Made by a program: the position numbers and the translations under genes. A DNA stretch of 60,000 nt, from contig OU612070.1 in NCBI GenBank assembly GCA_914767715.1, forward strand, positions 12,605,501 to 12,665,500. The letters are read 5' to 3'. Position 1 is the first letter of the stretch, and each line of letters begins with the position of its first letter. Below the pieces are notes generated by a model, which saw only the letters and a program-made list of their open reading frames with translations, had not been told where the DNA came from and ran no database searches. The stretch comes from Membranipora membranacea. Its lineage: Eukaryota > Bryozoa > Gymnolaemata > Cheilostomatida > Membraniporidae. Shown one piece after another: positions 24,414 to 38,390 of the stretch.

Positions 24414-24490
24414 AAGGTACTAAAAAGGTACTATTTTTCTCCTTCGGAGCTGTGATCACTTGTAGAAAATAGTACCTTTTTAGTACCTTA
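24414..24490. repeat. Hairpin element with 26-bp arms
   Basis: Arms aaggtactaaaaaggtacta and tagtacctttttagtacctt pair almost perfectly around a loop of about 25 bases. It resembles a very small MITE and lies in the spacer. Confidence 0.8.
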
Positions 24491-24690
24491 GATTATAATG
24501 GGAATATACAGTATCTCGTAAATAAGACTTTTTGTTATGACACAGTGGTTTTGATATTCCCTGCATACAATATTAAACCGCACAGAATTTATCTATTGAA
24601 TGAATGAGTGAATACAAATCAAAGTTAATCTGTCCCATGTTATGTGGCTTTGCTGGTAAAATGGGATAGTGTATAAAATTTCATAATTGA

Positions 24691-24909
24691 ATGACAAAGC
24701 AAACGATCGAAATCAAGCACAGCAAAAATTACAACTCTAGCTCATCCGACAGCGAGAGTGAAAATTATAGGGAGATTAACAGATCCAGTGAGAGCGAGAT
24801 TGAATATCATTCAGGAGGCAATTGTAGCAAATCGACGGCGGGTCCATGTTATTGTCATAGGGAAAATGTCCCTGAGGTAGTCACACCACTCAAGTTTAAA
24901 TCTGTATGA
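24691..24909 (+). CDS. Ser-rich 72-residue open frame, hypothetical
   Basis: It starts with ATG directly after an in-frame stop and ends with TGA. The composition is Ser/Glu/Asn-rich (NSSSSDSESENYRE), followed by a Cys-containing part (STAGPCYCHREN). No splice sites, domain or second copy support it. It could be an exon or a chance frame. Confidence 0.25.
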   Translation: MTKQTIEIKHSKNYNSSSSDSESENYREINRSSESEIEYHSGGNCSKSTAGPCYCHRENVPEVVTPLKFKSV

Positions 24910-27900
24910 TTTCGGCCACTTGAAATAACCCACAGTGCTTTGACAGATACAACATTTTCTGTTAACCATGGTTACTGTTCGAGATAGCAATTGGCAATAT
25001 AAAGGCAGATCAATACATCGCTAGAGGATTTCAAAGTTTTGTTTATATTTATTTGATGAATAAATGAGATTGTGGCTACATGGATTGTATTGAAGATTAT
25101 AAATACTAAGATATGACATTCCAATCAAACTCTGTCTTCAGCCGTTATGCTTTATGATTAGTGGCTTTCAATAGAATTTCAATGGAAGATACAAAATTTA
25201 CACATTTCGACTGGATGTTTTTCTAATTTGCACAAAAATCTAAAATAATTTGTTTTTAAATCTCGACATTTCAGGCATTAGGATGATGTTAAAATCCAAA
25301 GCATGCGATGATTAATACTGAGTGATTTGAAGTTTTGAGAATCTTTACAACAATTTTTGCAAATATTTTGATGTTTGGACTTACAAGATTTTCTCGGGTA
25401 AACTTTGTTGTTTACATCAAAAACTGGAATTTACAAGTCACAAAGTAAATTGAAGTAAATAAAATTGTCATCTAGTTATTTCGGACTTCAGGGTGATGAA
25501 AAATGTAAACGAATTTGACTGCCTCCTAAAGAGAGGAGTATTGATAATCGTGTAAGCAGTGGAATACCTTGAGAAACTTTCTATATTATTTTATATCAGA
25601 TCTTGTCCATCTGTGCATCGCAGATACTCAGCACATCTAAACATGGACTATCGATATTACTTACTGAGTGCAGCAGGCCATATGAGAACCTGTGTCAAAG
25701 CACGCATCAGTCACTTAGGAAATTAATTTGTCGAGTTTTTGAGTTATTTCATCAGTATGGATCTTATTTGGGGGGCTAGTGTTGGATATTATCGCAAGAT
25801 TTGGTACTAACCATAAAGCATTGTATGGACCATTCTTAGGAAAATCTGAAATAAGCAAGGCTTTGTCAGCGGGAAGAATTCATTGCTCCCGTGTAATCTT
25901 ATTTAAACAGAGCAAACAAGCGCAGGGGTATGAAATGAAAATCACTCGCTTGAAAAGCTGTGGACAGGGAATGGGTCATAGTCATTGATTGTAATGTACA
26001 GTCAGTATTTATAATCTTTGGTACAGTGGTTCTTCTAATCTCTTCTTCAACATGGGCTCATAACAGAAATGAAGATTGTTTTGATTAGCAGTCTCAACTA
26101 ATTAAATTTGAACTTTTATGTCATCGACAGACTTGTGAGTGACTTTGTCATGTATTTGCAAAAGTTGTTATCTAACCACAATAGTCACTAATATTACTGT
26201 ATTTCCCCCATAATAGGCTCATTACAAATCGCCTGGACAAGTTGGGCTGTGCATGAGTAGGCAACTCAATAGTGTTAACTTATAACCCCCAAACCTACCA
26301 GACCAAGTAACCCTGAAGACTTATTTTTCATGCAAATGCATGTGTGATAGCTGTCTTAATCTCATTTCAAGCTCAAAAATGATACCAAGAACCCTGTTCC
26401 TTTACAAACACTTTAAAGGTGTGACTCACAAAAAAACACATATGTTACAGACAAAGTGGTGTTGCTGTCACATTCATTTAAACTAAAACTTCATATCATT
26501 TCGACCAGTGGAGTCCTCAGTCCAACCACTAAAGACTGGTTAGACATGAGTCGGTTGTAATTTTGATTATAACTGAAGATTATAGGTTATTACCCAAACC
26601 TTTGGTTTCCGCCACAGGTTTATTCTAGGTGGTTCCCTCTTTGATTGAAAATGCCGCCAGTTTTATTCAATCATTTATCACTTTATTTAGGTCTTATTTA
26701 TTATTCTAGAATGTAGTTGATGCCATGTTCTAGGAGATTGAACAACAAAGCTAGTTCAAATTATAAAATACCCGATGCTGAAGTACGCGGAAGTCTTGTA
26801 TGTTTTTTGCATAGCAGACAGCCAGCTGACACAGATACACCACCCCACTCACCCACCTTTCCACTGTACCCATCTTACCATTGATGGTGGGTTGTATGGG
26901 TTGTGATGATTTTTTCCAAAGCATCATATAAGGCTTGATGTCAAAGTGTTACGTTAGGGCTAGCTAGTACCTGATAAAATACTCAATGTTATATATTTAC
27001 ATTTTTTTCTTACTTATAATTCAAAGAAAATGGGAAAAATATAGGTGCACTTCACGCATTACCAATCAAAAGTGACGATCAACGCAGCTGTAATACAATT
27101 GTTTGGCCGACAGGGTAACGGCCATGTATTAGATATCGTTGATCTAGTGCAAAACTGACGAAAAAATCATCATCACCTTGACGTTGTTAAAATCTTGACA
27201 CTGGAATGCGTAAGTTAGGGAGGTGAGGTGGGAAATTCAACAAAGTTTAATCTTTTCACTGCTGGATTGGTGACATGTTCCCTGGTAGACAAGTGCCAAA
27301 ACAGGGTAGCATATCAAAAGCATGATATCAAATAGTTCTCAGTTTGAAGGTCACTTGCCTCAGATGGTTGAGAGAAGGCAACTTTTAATTTCTAGTCAAC
27401 CTGATGACTTTGTTGTGTCTTGAGTGTGATTGCCAAGACAGAGATTTTTTTATTTATTTATATCCGCCATCATTGCATTGCATTTGATATATCTTGATAT
27501 ATACAATTCTTTACCTACATACAATTCTTTATCGTTACATTTGAGATCTAAAGAGAAGTTCAGTTCATTCAAAACTTTACTTTTCAACCATATATTATCG
27601 ACTTGACCAACATCATTGATGATATTATTTCCCTTCTGTTTCTCTTTTTTGTTATAAAAAAAAAATTGTTTTCTGGCACTGAGTGCAAAACATTTCGAAT
27701 GAGATGACTTTTGATGCCAATAAAAAAGTATATATATAATATGATCAAAGGTCACTGCTTTGTCACTCTTTTATGCAAACTTGACAGTAAAAGATGTATA
27801 CTTCCTATTTGTGTGTGGTTTCCTAAAGTGCTGTTTGAGGAGTTTCTACATACTATTTAGCATACAAGGCATTACTGTCCCTAACATAATACAACATTTT

Positions 27901-28374
27901 CATACAAAATATCTATATTCCCTTTATTTTGTTTGGTGGAAAGGTAAAATCTATGAATAGTATTAGTAAACATCATCATAAATCCTGGTTTTCATTTTCA
28001 AGACTTTGTTTGCGTTTGATAATTTTCATAGTTCTTGCATGAAACTGCTTTCATGTCATAGATAGATTGTCATGAATTTTATCCAACCATATTTTCTGAG
28101 TGGTAATTGGCTCTTTTGAATACACTGCCTCATACCCAATCTAAATTAAAACTGCATACTGCCTTACCCTGAAATCAGACAATTCAGCCATAAGAGAATT
28201 GGGCAACAATTCATATTGTCCTATTACCTGTATTATTTTTTGTATAAGCCAACTGTAACATAAAAAATACAATTTGGTCCAGTCTGGTCCAGGATTGTAG
28301 GACGAAAGAGATTTCATCATGTTACAGGAAAAATGTCTGAGCACTAGAGCAGATAATCTTTAGTGAGATCTGGA

Positions 28375-28514
28375 ATGGAGGAAACATTTATGTATAAAAC
28401 ATGTGTGCTATCGTCAGAATATGATGTTATAAAACACATTGACAGTAGTCATGTTGCACGTGGTGCTGACACGAGTGTTATTTCTGAAGGATTAGATTCC
28501 AAAGAAGAAGCGTT
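28375..28514 (+). CDS. Possible orphan exon
   Basis: From ATG at 28375 the frame gives METTF-like then KHIDSSHVARGADTS and DSKEEALLQ, and meets a donor-like gtatta after 28521. No partner exon is evident downstream. Listed only as a possibility. Confidence 0.15.
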
Positions 28515-29159
28515 GCTACAAGGTATTATTTACCAATTGATATATTTTGAAGTCTAACATGTTTTGTTTTTCTGCGTATCTGTTAACCACGTTACATACA
28601 CACATTCTTTCCCACAAACACCTCACCGTCTTCCAAACAACTCGTCAATGATTAATGTCGGCCTTGCGTCAGCTTTATAAATCAAATCAATATTTGGTGA
28701 GAAAATCTCTAGACATCTGCTATTAATTGAATACTCACATTCACAGGAGACAACATAATGAGGTTTAATCACATTGAAATGATTTCTGAGCATGAGGAAC
28801 CAATAAAAATGATGAAATTTAGTTTTGTGTGTTACGGATCGATGGACTTGAATATTGATTCAGTAGTTACTCACCTAACATATTTATTTTAATTGGTTCA
28901 AGCAATGATATCACTGATCAGTACAAAATATTTTCCTGTTTTGATTGTTTACAGAGTAAAAATGAATATTTGAAATCCAATCTGAATTGGTAAACAAGAT
29001 GTATTAGTCAACATTGTTTATTTTCCGCCAAAATCCATATCATATGCTCAAAACCAACACCACAATCCTTTTTAGTGCTATGTTATGCAGAATGCTTCAG
29101 AGTTCTCAGTTGTCTGGTAAGAGAAAGCTGATAACAATTTTTTGAAGATTGTCAACAGC

Positions 29160-29165
29160 TTTATT
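29160..29165 (-). terminator. Polyadenylation signal AATAAA, GTPase-like gene
   Basis: AATAAA on the minus strand lies about 108 bases beyond the stop at 29273. With the TATA box and splice sites it completes a gene model. Confidence 0.6.
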
Positions 29166-29272
29166 TCAAGATGCAATAAAAGCAACGTTGTGAATGTTTT
29201 TTCAACAAAAACAAACAATAATGGCTACAACAAAAACTTATATTGAGCAAACAAACTACTTTAGAATATCAT

Positions 29273-30399
29273 TTAAGCAGGGCTGCTAAAGAAGCGCTTG
29301 ATCCTTTTATGTGCAGTAAACTGCTCTTGAACTTTGTCCAGCGTAAATGAAGAACTCATTGTGACTGAGCTTTGCTTTGGCAGGTTAATCAGCTGAAAGG
29401 GGCTATTTGGAACTACGAAAGTGTCTTTTTCAACATCATTTGTGTTAAGCTTCATGACAGTATTCACAGCTGCAGATTTGACTGATTCTACTGCTTCATT
29501 AAACATTGAGATCAGCAGGGGTTGACTTGAGTATTTCTGGTGAAGTTGAGGAAATGCCATTTGGAACATTTTGAGTTTGAGCTCGTCCACACCAAGTCTG
29601 GTTTTAGCGTTTGTTGAGAAAAGGCAGAAGTCTGGATCTGTGTCAAATTCTTTTGTGGCTGAGTCATCGCGGCATTTGGTAAAGACCAAAATGATTGGTA
29701 TGTTTTGTGTTGAAACTATAAAAAGAACAAAAATTTCAATTAAGTTATGGTTAAGTTACATTTTTTATGGTGCAACTAACTCAAACTACATGCAAACTCA
29801 TTCAATATAGTGTATTAAAATTCATTTGGATTAGCTTTGGATATTAACTTGTTTTTTCATGTTCCACATGTTCATTATTTTACACAAAAGGGGCTATTTT
29901 GAGGAGAGGAAAATTGGTGCTTACCTTGTGGCATTTTGCGAATATTCCTGAAGATTCCAGTTGATTCTTTTTGAGATTTATGAGATTTGCTGTCAAAAAG
30001 CACCATGATTACTGAAGTCTTAGCCATAAAATGTACTCCTTCATTTTCTGTCTCAAGTAGATGCAGTTTGCTAGGATGACCTGCAAAGAAATTATACAAA
30101 TAAAAGCAAATAATCTCAAAGAGTCATTGCACATATGAAATCATTAAAATTTAACAATAAAAAGAGATAGATTTTTGAATAAAATTGATAGTGCTTTTTT
30201 TCATAATCCATATTTATTATTCTTTTAGAGATCAGAAATTACACTTACCCATATATTTAGCTGTCACTTTTGACTCTTGATAACTCTCGTTAAGCTTTGT
30301 GATCTTTGTGACTGCTTGCTTTTTAGTGAGCTGAGCAATCAATGCAGATTTTCCGCTGCTCTTGGCACCGACTATCAGAACTCTCTTTGTTGAATCCAT
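29273..30399 (-). CDS. Divergent small GTPase-fold protein, three exons (about 249 aa)
   Basis: Exons 30399-30249, 30080-29925 and 29715-29273 join in phase 1 and phase 1 with donors gtaagt and gtaagc and acceptors tttgcag and tttatag. Residues 7-22 hold a P-loop (VLIVGAKSSGKS). The strand that normally carries DxxG reads KLHLLETENEG, so the Asp and catalytic Gly/Gln region are replaced. IPIILVFTKCRDD occupies the NKxD position with T for N, and FSTNAK the SAK position. About 90 residues follow the G5 region, including a basic C-terminus (HKRIKRFF). The fold is closest to Ras/SRP-receptor-beta-like proteins, but nucleotide hydrolysis is doubtful. I chose the ATG at 30399 because frames upstream begin with GTG and a TATA box lies at the right distance. 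It is the only clearly intact gene in the spacer. Confidence 0.75.
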
Positions 30400-30474
30400 T
30401 TCTGTATGAGCTTGGTTAGTCACTGTTAGAACTGATGGTAAGAGAATAATGATTAGACTGTTGCCTGCTTGCTG

Positions 30475-30482
30475 TATTTATA
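30475..30482 (-). promoter_or_regulatory. TATA box of the GTPase-like gene
   Basis: TATAAATA on the minus strand lies about 76 bases before the ATG at 30399, giving a predicted start of transcription near 30448. Confidence 0.55.
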
Positions 30483-30499
30483 CCTGTAAACTCTCACAC

Positions 30500-33400
30500 C
30501 TATGGCGTGCTTGTCACAGAACTTGTGAGAACTCAAACCAGTTTCAGCAAAATATATTCCCCATGATTTCAAAGCAATATCAGCAAATTTTGCACTGTTA
30601 TCCAAGTACGAAATATGCTGATAAATACTGCAACAGAAGTAACATTGACTGATAGAACAGTAAAAATATTTCAATTAAGCTGACAGTCAGATAAATCAAC
30701 TGTATGGTTATTTGCCTTGTTAAGTCAACTGACCAATACATCTTCATGGCAGTTTAAACTTTTGGAGATAGATTATCCAACTTCTTGTCATAGGAACACA
30801 CACCAGATTGATCAAAACATAATTCCTGTGGTTTCACAGCAATAGCATCATTCTGACTCTGCAGCCTAATCTGAGGAAATTAATGCGCATAGAATTTGCA
30901 GTAAAGAGGAGGTGAAAATAATTTGCTGCTGTTGAAATGCTCAATATAGCTCTTACATAAGGTCAATATGTCCACGACAACTTTTTCTCCAGAACTTGCC
31001 GTATAAGCTGGCTTTGACATGCATTTTACCTGCCTATACGCTTCCAATTATAGTTTTCCAACAGTTATATCTCTGGTTATATATCGGAACAAAGCCTTCC
31101 AAAATTATTTGCATGAAGTTAATGATAGGATTCTGACCTTTAAAATCTAAATTCTTCCCCTTCCAGCAGAACATCGAACTTTCAGTAATCAAACAACTAT
31201 TTGTTAGCAGGACAAAATGGCTATGAATCATGAGATCAGTGAAAGATTGTGCGTGATTTTGAGTGCCAATAAATCATTACAGTTAGGAATGTAAAAGAAA
31301 AAGTGTAGATTCATCGCATAACACAATATGTATGACAATAGATTGTGTGATACATGTTCTTGCTTCATGATTGCTAGACAGTCATCTCATATATTCGAAT
31401 AATGTTGGTTGAAATGTGGAATAAAATTGTAATATAATGTAATTATTACCATAAATTTGATACTTTTTACAGTGTAAGTCACTTAATTCAAACTCCAGTG
31501 GACCCAAGAAGTTGGCTCTAATTATAAATTCTAATAAGAAAAATGCCAGCTCGCGGGGATTTCAACCAATTTCGGGCGTATTTCGGGGATTTATCAAACA
31601 GCAACATTTTATTTATTGAGTGATAACCACTGAATTGGATATGCGAGGTTGGTTTGTTTAAGAGTGTTAAATCCAGATATTGATCTCTCTCTCTTTGTCA
31701 GAATTGTCAGAACAAACAAGAGGTACATTCTGCCTTGATTGGAAAAGACGACTTGGAATCATGAGGTCTCTGAATATGAAGTTACATTCTTCCATGGTAG
31801 AGAAAGACAACTGCAAATAACAGTTACAATTCAAATTAAATGGGTCTAAAAACCATTGGCTGAGCTGAGACCACACTCATATGTCTGAATTAACAGGAAT
31901 TTCTTATTAACAGGATTCAAATAAACCAGCTTACACAGTATTAGTGACAGTCTCCATGTAACATATCACCCGTTGCCATGAGATACCAATAGTCAGTTAA
32001 GAAAGGTTGAGCTCAACCCCTCTGTCACTGATCTCGCATTGTACAATTTGGATTTTGGCATCTTAGAAATAAACATTTTAATATTTAGCAATTTAATTCT
32101 GGTTAGCTTGGTTGTCAGAGATTAACATGTCAACCAAAGTATTCTTATTTACCGCTCAGTTCATTAAAAGTATTGGCTGGATTAAGTGATTATCTCCTCC
32201 TGACCAAGCTTTGAACTTCACTCTAGGGAAGTGTGTTTATCATAGGTGAATAAAACCCACATGTAATTATGTATTATACCTACATAAACCCAATGAGCCA
32301 TAATAATATTTAAAAAAATATCATTTCTACAAAAAACAGCCTTTACTAACAAAGTAATGTATCGCAAACCTACTTCGAATCGTCCGATTTCTTCCAAATT
32401 TGTTTTGGTTAGTTAGAATAGGTCTGTCCAAAATTGCCAATTTTGCATCATTGTAAATTGCATACAAGCAAAGTGTAACATGTATATCTATTTTCTAAAA
32501 GTATGCCTGATGTATGCTTATGATTGCGCAATACACCAGAGACCTTAGCCTTTGGTATACCCTCTTTGTCCAAACAAAGCCCCTTCTATAACAAGCTTTC
32601 AATTCAATCAATGTATGAAGCACAATAATCCTATGTTCAAAATGCCACAAGTACAATTATAATCCCCTACATTTTCCCTAATACTGTTAATACCAAAGAT
32701 TATAAATTGCTAATACTAAATTTTATAAAATATTCTGATTATGAAATAAATTATCGATGATGCTGATTCTAATTAAGTAATTTAGCAGATAATCTCATCA
32801 TTCATCATCAAATGTGGAAATAAGTCTTGGGTACAATTGGTCTTGATTGGTTTCCAATCTTATTTCAATGTTTAATATCTCACAAAAATTTTTCATTCAT
32901 GTGTAGTTTAGTTGTTATTTCCATGTATTTATAGGTTAGCTCATCTTTGTCAAACATCTGATTGTCGGGAAAGTGCATGAGTTGTTTACTATTCAATTGA
33001 CTTGCTCCATGACCAGTAGAGCCTCCTGAGCCAAGCTACTAGAAGTGCGTAGCAAGCAAGTGTAACCATGACGTGAATGGTTATTAATATTATTATAATC
33101 TCATATGATACAAGCCTCCACAATATACTGACTTTGTGGGTTCGAAAAGATCCCCCTTGTTCTTTTGTGATGGCTTATTTAGTCAACACAAAGGGGAATG
33201 TATCTTTAAATTTAGAAATTGTGGCTAAAATAGATTATATTTTATTTCCTTCGATTATCGAATGCAGAAAGCGTGCTAAGAAGAATGAAATGGAATTAAG
33301 AGTTGGTGGCATATGTTAAGAGTGTCAGTCGCGCAGCACGCATGCGTTGGAGGTCATGGGTTTGGTTAGCCCCCAGGGCATGTCAAAAGGCAGGCAGGGG

Positions 33401-34957
33401 TAACTCTTTGATTGCAGATTTTTGCAAGAAACTGAGTTATGAATAATGAATTGCAATCTACCTATTATGATAAAGGGAAGGTTACCAAAATATGTGCATA
33501 TCTTGGTACTGAGCATAGGGATTTATATTATGTTAAAATTGAGATAGGAACTGGACAATATCTAACACAGTGTGACGGCACTAAACCACTATGCCGCACA
33601 CTGAGCGGTTACTAGGGTGAATTGAGGAGACTTTTAATTGCACACCAGCATCTTTATTGCTCTCTCAAACAACACACCCTAAACTGAGTAAAAACAATCT
33701 CTTATATAGTATTACCAAAAGGATGTGAAAATAGGAGATCGTATGATATCAATTAAATTGCAAAAAATAGGTAATAGCAAAGTGATAATTAATTGGCTCA
33801 CACTCATCAAGATGGCAAAGCGTAACACTGCACACCAGGACACAGCCCATAAGTTGGTCATTATTAATGTAATAAATGTCTATTAAAAGGTTATTATTTC
33901 TGCCACTGAAAGTTAATAAAAAATGTTTATTATTATGGCATTTCCAGTGACAGCCAGAACGGTCACTGTCATGACCTGATACATGACAGGTGATGGCTGT
34001 TACAACAGCGTAATTTATTATGCTAGCAATTTCAATTGTTAGCAGAGGTTGTACACACAGAATTCTTCTGATATAGTGTTATCATGTGTTGCTTTTCATA
34101 ATAATGTATAATTGATTTAAAAACAGGCGCTTGAGCTAATGTTTGGTGACAAGATTAAGTGAACATAATCTCATAATTGTGTTGGTTTTCGTTGTCGCAA
34201 TGTCTCTCTGTTTAGTCCTACAACCAAATGATTTACTATGTAGTGCTCTCATATTTACAGGTAGGCATACTAGAAGTGATTGCTGGCATTACAAAACAAT
34301 GGCTAATAATTTAGGCTAGGCACAATATAATTTTGAATATTATCATGGGCTAAGGCCCCTGTAACTCCTTGCTCTCTGTATGGCATCACAGCCCTTAACC
34401 CGATGAACAATATAGATACCATAGTAAATACCTTTCATACTGTGATTTATCTGGATGCCCAACTAACCACATTGACTTCAAGCAGTTGATGGCATATGGC
34501 CAAGGAGCTATTGGTAATCCACCCGCTCAAAAACTATTACCCAGTCCAGCAAAAATTAAAAGCAGTAGTATTGAATTTGGATTGGAAATAGTAAATCAAA
34601 TACATATCACTATCTATTCTAGTATTATCTTGCAAGTATAAGGGTTTATGGAGAGTTATTCAACGAGTTTGACACAATTGATTGTTCTGCTTGGTGCTTG
34701 GAGTTTGAAATATTACCTGTATACAGGAAGAACGTGTATGCTGGTAAAATTTCTGATATTTGGAGAGATTCAATTTTTCGATCCTAGATTCTTCTTCTGT
34801 AAAGAATTCTCTATGTTTAGCCAGAAACAAGAACAGGATATGAAAATTTGGGCAAAGTGGGATAACTTCTAGTTCAAAATAAGAACAAAATTGTATGCAA
34901 ATGAGAAGATAACTCTACAGCAACTTGAAGCCAAAATACTTTTAATGAACTGAGCAG
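30500..34957. other. Gene-poor AT-rich part of the spacer
   Basis: I see no paired splice sites around long frames, no recognised domain and no match to the arms. Open frames at 33077-33319 and 34648-34872 have hydrophobic or ordinary composition without motifs. Confidence 0.5.
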
Positions 34958-35989
34958 AATATGAGATCAATGAACTAGGTGACATAGTGATGTTTTTCAA
35001 TGTTACTAGTTAGATCAATGACATTGTTACTCTTTCAAATAATTCATTCTATGGTATTCACAAATCACTGGGTGGTAATTCTGAGTTTGAAGCAACTATT
35101 ATTATATTCATTGTATATCGCATTGAATAAACAAACATTTTTCTGAGCGGCTGTAAACTGTAGTTTAAGGTATAGGCAACAGATAAGCAGGTATGGCTAA
35201 TTTGAGCAAAACGAAATATTTGTGTATTTGAAAGATAAAAAATTCCTAATAAGGTTTTATATCAATCATAATATTCCTCTAATTTAATATCACTTCAAAA
35301 ATCACTTAAAAATAGGTGTCTAAGCATCAATAAGGATTATAACATCATATACACATAGGCCTAATGATGAACCAAATATATTAATGTCATCTTAACTTTG
35401 ATGCGTGTACAAGAAGGTGTGCCAAGGTGAGTCAAATTGTTGATGATCTGAAAAAGGAAAGTATGATATTGCCGCAGTCCCATAATACCAGGAGACTAAC
35501 TCTCAAACTTTCTGATACAGACATTGATAGCAACTTACTGTATGTGTCGCAGTCTCTCCCAGCCCCTCACTATACGTTCCCAAGGCAGATAGATTACCAC
35601 TTCAACCTGTTTTCCTTGTCAATACAGGCATGCTAAATCACACAAATGACTTCAAGACAATATATTATGTCTACAGAATTAAATCTTCAGCCATTGTGTC
35701 ACCCAGCCTTTCACTTTTCTTTTCTATTTTGCCGAATAATCATTGACTGAACATCGCTTTTTATTTGATATATTCACGTCTAGCATCCACCTTAAAACTT
35801 ATTTTCAATTTATATGACTCATAGCTTTGTCAAAAAGATTTTATATTTATTGGTCGAGTTAGTTTCTTATTTCATTTTCGGTTATGGCATTTTATTTCTT
35901 GCACAACAGGGAGAACATCTGCATTTTGTTATCTCAGGTTGAAATGTAAACTGAGAGCAGCAATTTGAGTGTGATACAAGTTGTGTATG

Positions 35990-38390
35990 AACGTCATAGT
36001 TTTTTTCTACCTTGGTGTAAACAGGAGGTAGAGATGTGTAAAACAGATGACTCATAAAGTGACAGCATAGAAGTAGCAACATGTTGTGCTTGAAGAGACG
36101 TCATACCTGCATTGATTGATAAAAATGAGATGATGTGGCAAGATCTTAGTTGACACTTTATGTTCCAGTGATACATTTCTTAGCAGAGTGTCAGGAAAAA
36201 CGACACTATAATCATAAAATATGGTTTCTTGGGTCACAAACTAAAATTATATTTAGATCATTAAAAGCTCCTCTTTGCGCCTTTTTTTCTATGCACATTA
36301 CTTTACACCTTATTGCACCTAACACAACTAAGTAAACTTCCCCTGGATATGCTGACACCTTGAAACATTATTCTACGTAGGTGGGTGTATGCTTTTCACA
36401 ACAGTAGTAATGGTAAAGCAAAAATACTTTATCACACTCTTTAAATGCTCTGCTGAGGTTCTTCCTCTGGTCATCATGTCAGACCCCTGGCACAATTTAT
36501 GTTCTAGCATCGCCATGGGTTATATTGCATTTACAAAGAACCTTCGTTTAACAAAAATGCCAAGAAAAATTAATCGAGTTTCTTACCAAGGCTGACGTTC
36601 CATGCAGTAGCAACAAGGTTAGAGATCGCCGTAAGGAGTTTTTTTAATCTTGCGCAGCCCACCTATCTGCTTTGACACACGGGTTCAAACTGAATTTCTG
36701 CAGATAGATTTAAAAGGTCTCAAGCAATAAGCGGTTGCATTTATCCCAAATCAGCCTCACTAAGAGCTCAACTTATTATGTTACAGCATCATGCTGACCA
36801 GGTCTTTCTGTCACACATAAGTCTGCTGTTTAAACTCATGGTGACCCTAAAAACTCAATATTCATTTCAGCCAGCTAACTTCAAATGTAACTTATGTCAA
36901 CAATTAATGGCATTATCAAAATATCCTTTTCGCATGATCCGCAGTTTTGAACCAGCGGTCTTTCTCAAATTGAAATTAATAGCTCATATATCCACAAAAC
37001 AATCAAACCATTCATGAGCTTTTGCTGGCAATATTTTTGCACTTGATTTGGCTGGGTAATGTAAGACCCTGGGATCCCCTTGATCCGGTGATCATTAGTG
37101 AAGCTTACAATTGTTCACAGGCTTGCTCATTAGTTCCTGTCTGTCAACATAGAATTTCTTTTCGATGTCTGGAAATGATATGAAAAATTATTATCATTAA
37201 ATATTTTGTAAGGACTACTTTGCGCTCCAAATTCTGGTGTTGATACTAAGGCCTCTAAGGCATATGCTTCCATTTATTTGCTGTCCCTAAATATTTGCAT
37301 GGGTACCAATGTTTTAATATCTTTTTTGAATTTTATTTGCAGTTCTATAAAAAAAAGAAAAATGATAAGCAGACCACTAGTTCTCAAGTTAGTATCCCAG
37401 GCAAGTCATGACCCTAATGCTGAAATCATGAAGTCTTATATCTCATCTCAGTTAGTGCCTTCCCAAAGATTGGAAAAATATTCATCCATTAGTAGGCCTT
37501 TTGCAAAGCAACCTGGAACTCAATGTTCAATGATCTTCCCGTTTTTTCACTGTCACAGTAGGTAAACTCAGAAGTTTACTCGGACAGCTTTGTGATGCGG
37601 TAGGGCTGAGACCAATAACACCTCACTGTGTTGTTTTCGTGAAAGATACACCTAATGAAAGAGATGACTCTTCTTCTTTCTACAATCAGTCATGATTGAA
37701 AGGCACTCAATTGTTTCCCTTAGACTTCTCCCAAATGGTGTGTCATCGCAGCAAATTCAATTATATTTTCGCTCAAAGATGTATAATTCTTTCCTCCGGG
37801 ACTATCACTGAGATACCGATTGTGATATAAAGATAACAATTTGTCAACCCAATATCCATAGCAGAACAAAAGATAGCAAATAGCAGAATAGGTGGATTCA
37901 ACAACCAGCATGTAGGGGTGAATAAACTAGATGACACTTACCTAAGGTAGCAGTTTTAGGGTAGCAAAATACTCTGTGCGAAGACTCATGCATCAACGCC
38001 AAAGTTGGTACAATTGATAAAAAGTAAGATGATTTAGCAAAATAACAGACTGACACTACACTTTCAAATATTAATTGCTTAACCGAGTGTCAGAAATAAC
38101 CACATTATAATCATGACATATGGCTTCATTGGTTACGAACTAAGAGTATATTTGTATCCAAGCAGGGCCACAATTTTCTGGGCACGTTACTTAACACCTT
38201 ACTGCACCAAACATAACACAAACAATTCAACTTCCCCTTGACACGACTGCTGAATTGAAAGGTTATTCTATGTAAGTGGGGATATGCTTTTAACATCAGA
38301 AGCAAAAATACTTTATCACACTCTTTGGAAGCTCTGTTGAGGTTCTTTGTGGTCATTATGACACAATGTGGGGATACAGAAGACAAGAAA
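35990..38390. repeat. Tandem duplication within right arm (mirror of 20180-22250)
   Basis: Units at about 36000-36490 and 37690-38390 share caccttattgcacc.aacacaac (36306, 38200), cttcccctggatatgctgac-type words and tactttatcacactctttg (36427, 38310). Each matches its left-arm counterpart in reverse orientation. The 1.2 kb between them (36490-37690) matches nothing I can name. Confidence 0.6.

Larger units (their letters stand above)
23173..34957. other. Single-copy spacer between the inverted arms
   Basis: About 11.8 kb with no counterpart elsewhere in the window. It holds the intact GTPase gene at 29273-30399, a Ser-rich open frame at 24691-24909, a perfect-arm hairpin at 24414-24490 and a possible orphan exon at 28375-28514. 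The remaining stretches (24910-28360, 28560-29150 and 30500-34957) are AT-rich. They contain only short open frames without recognisable domains or paired splice signals. Confidence 0.7.

Noticed and set aside
33320-33370. Possible tRNA near gtcgcgcagcacgcatgcgttggaggtcatgggtttgg
   Set aside because: No A box, no pairable acceptor stem and an imperfect B box.
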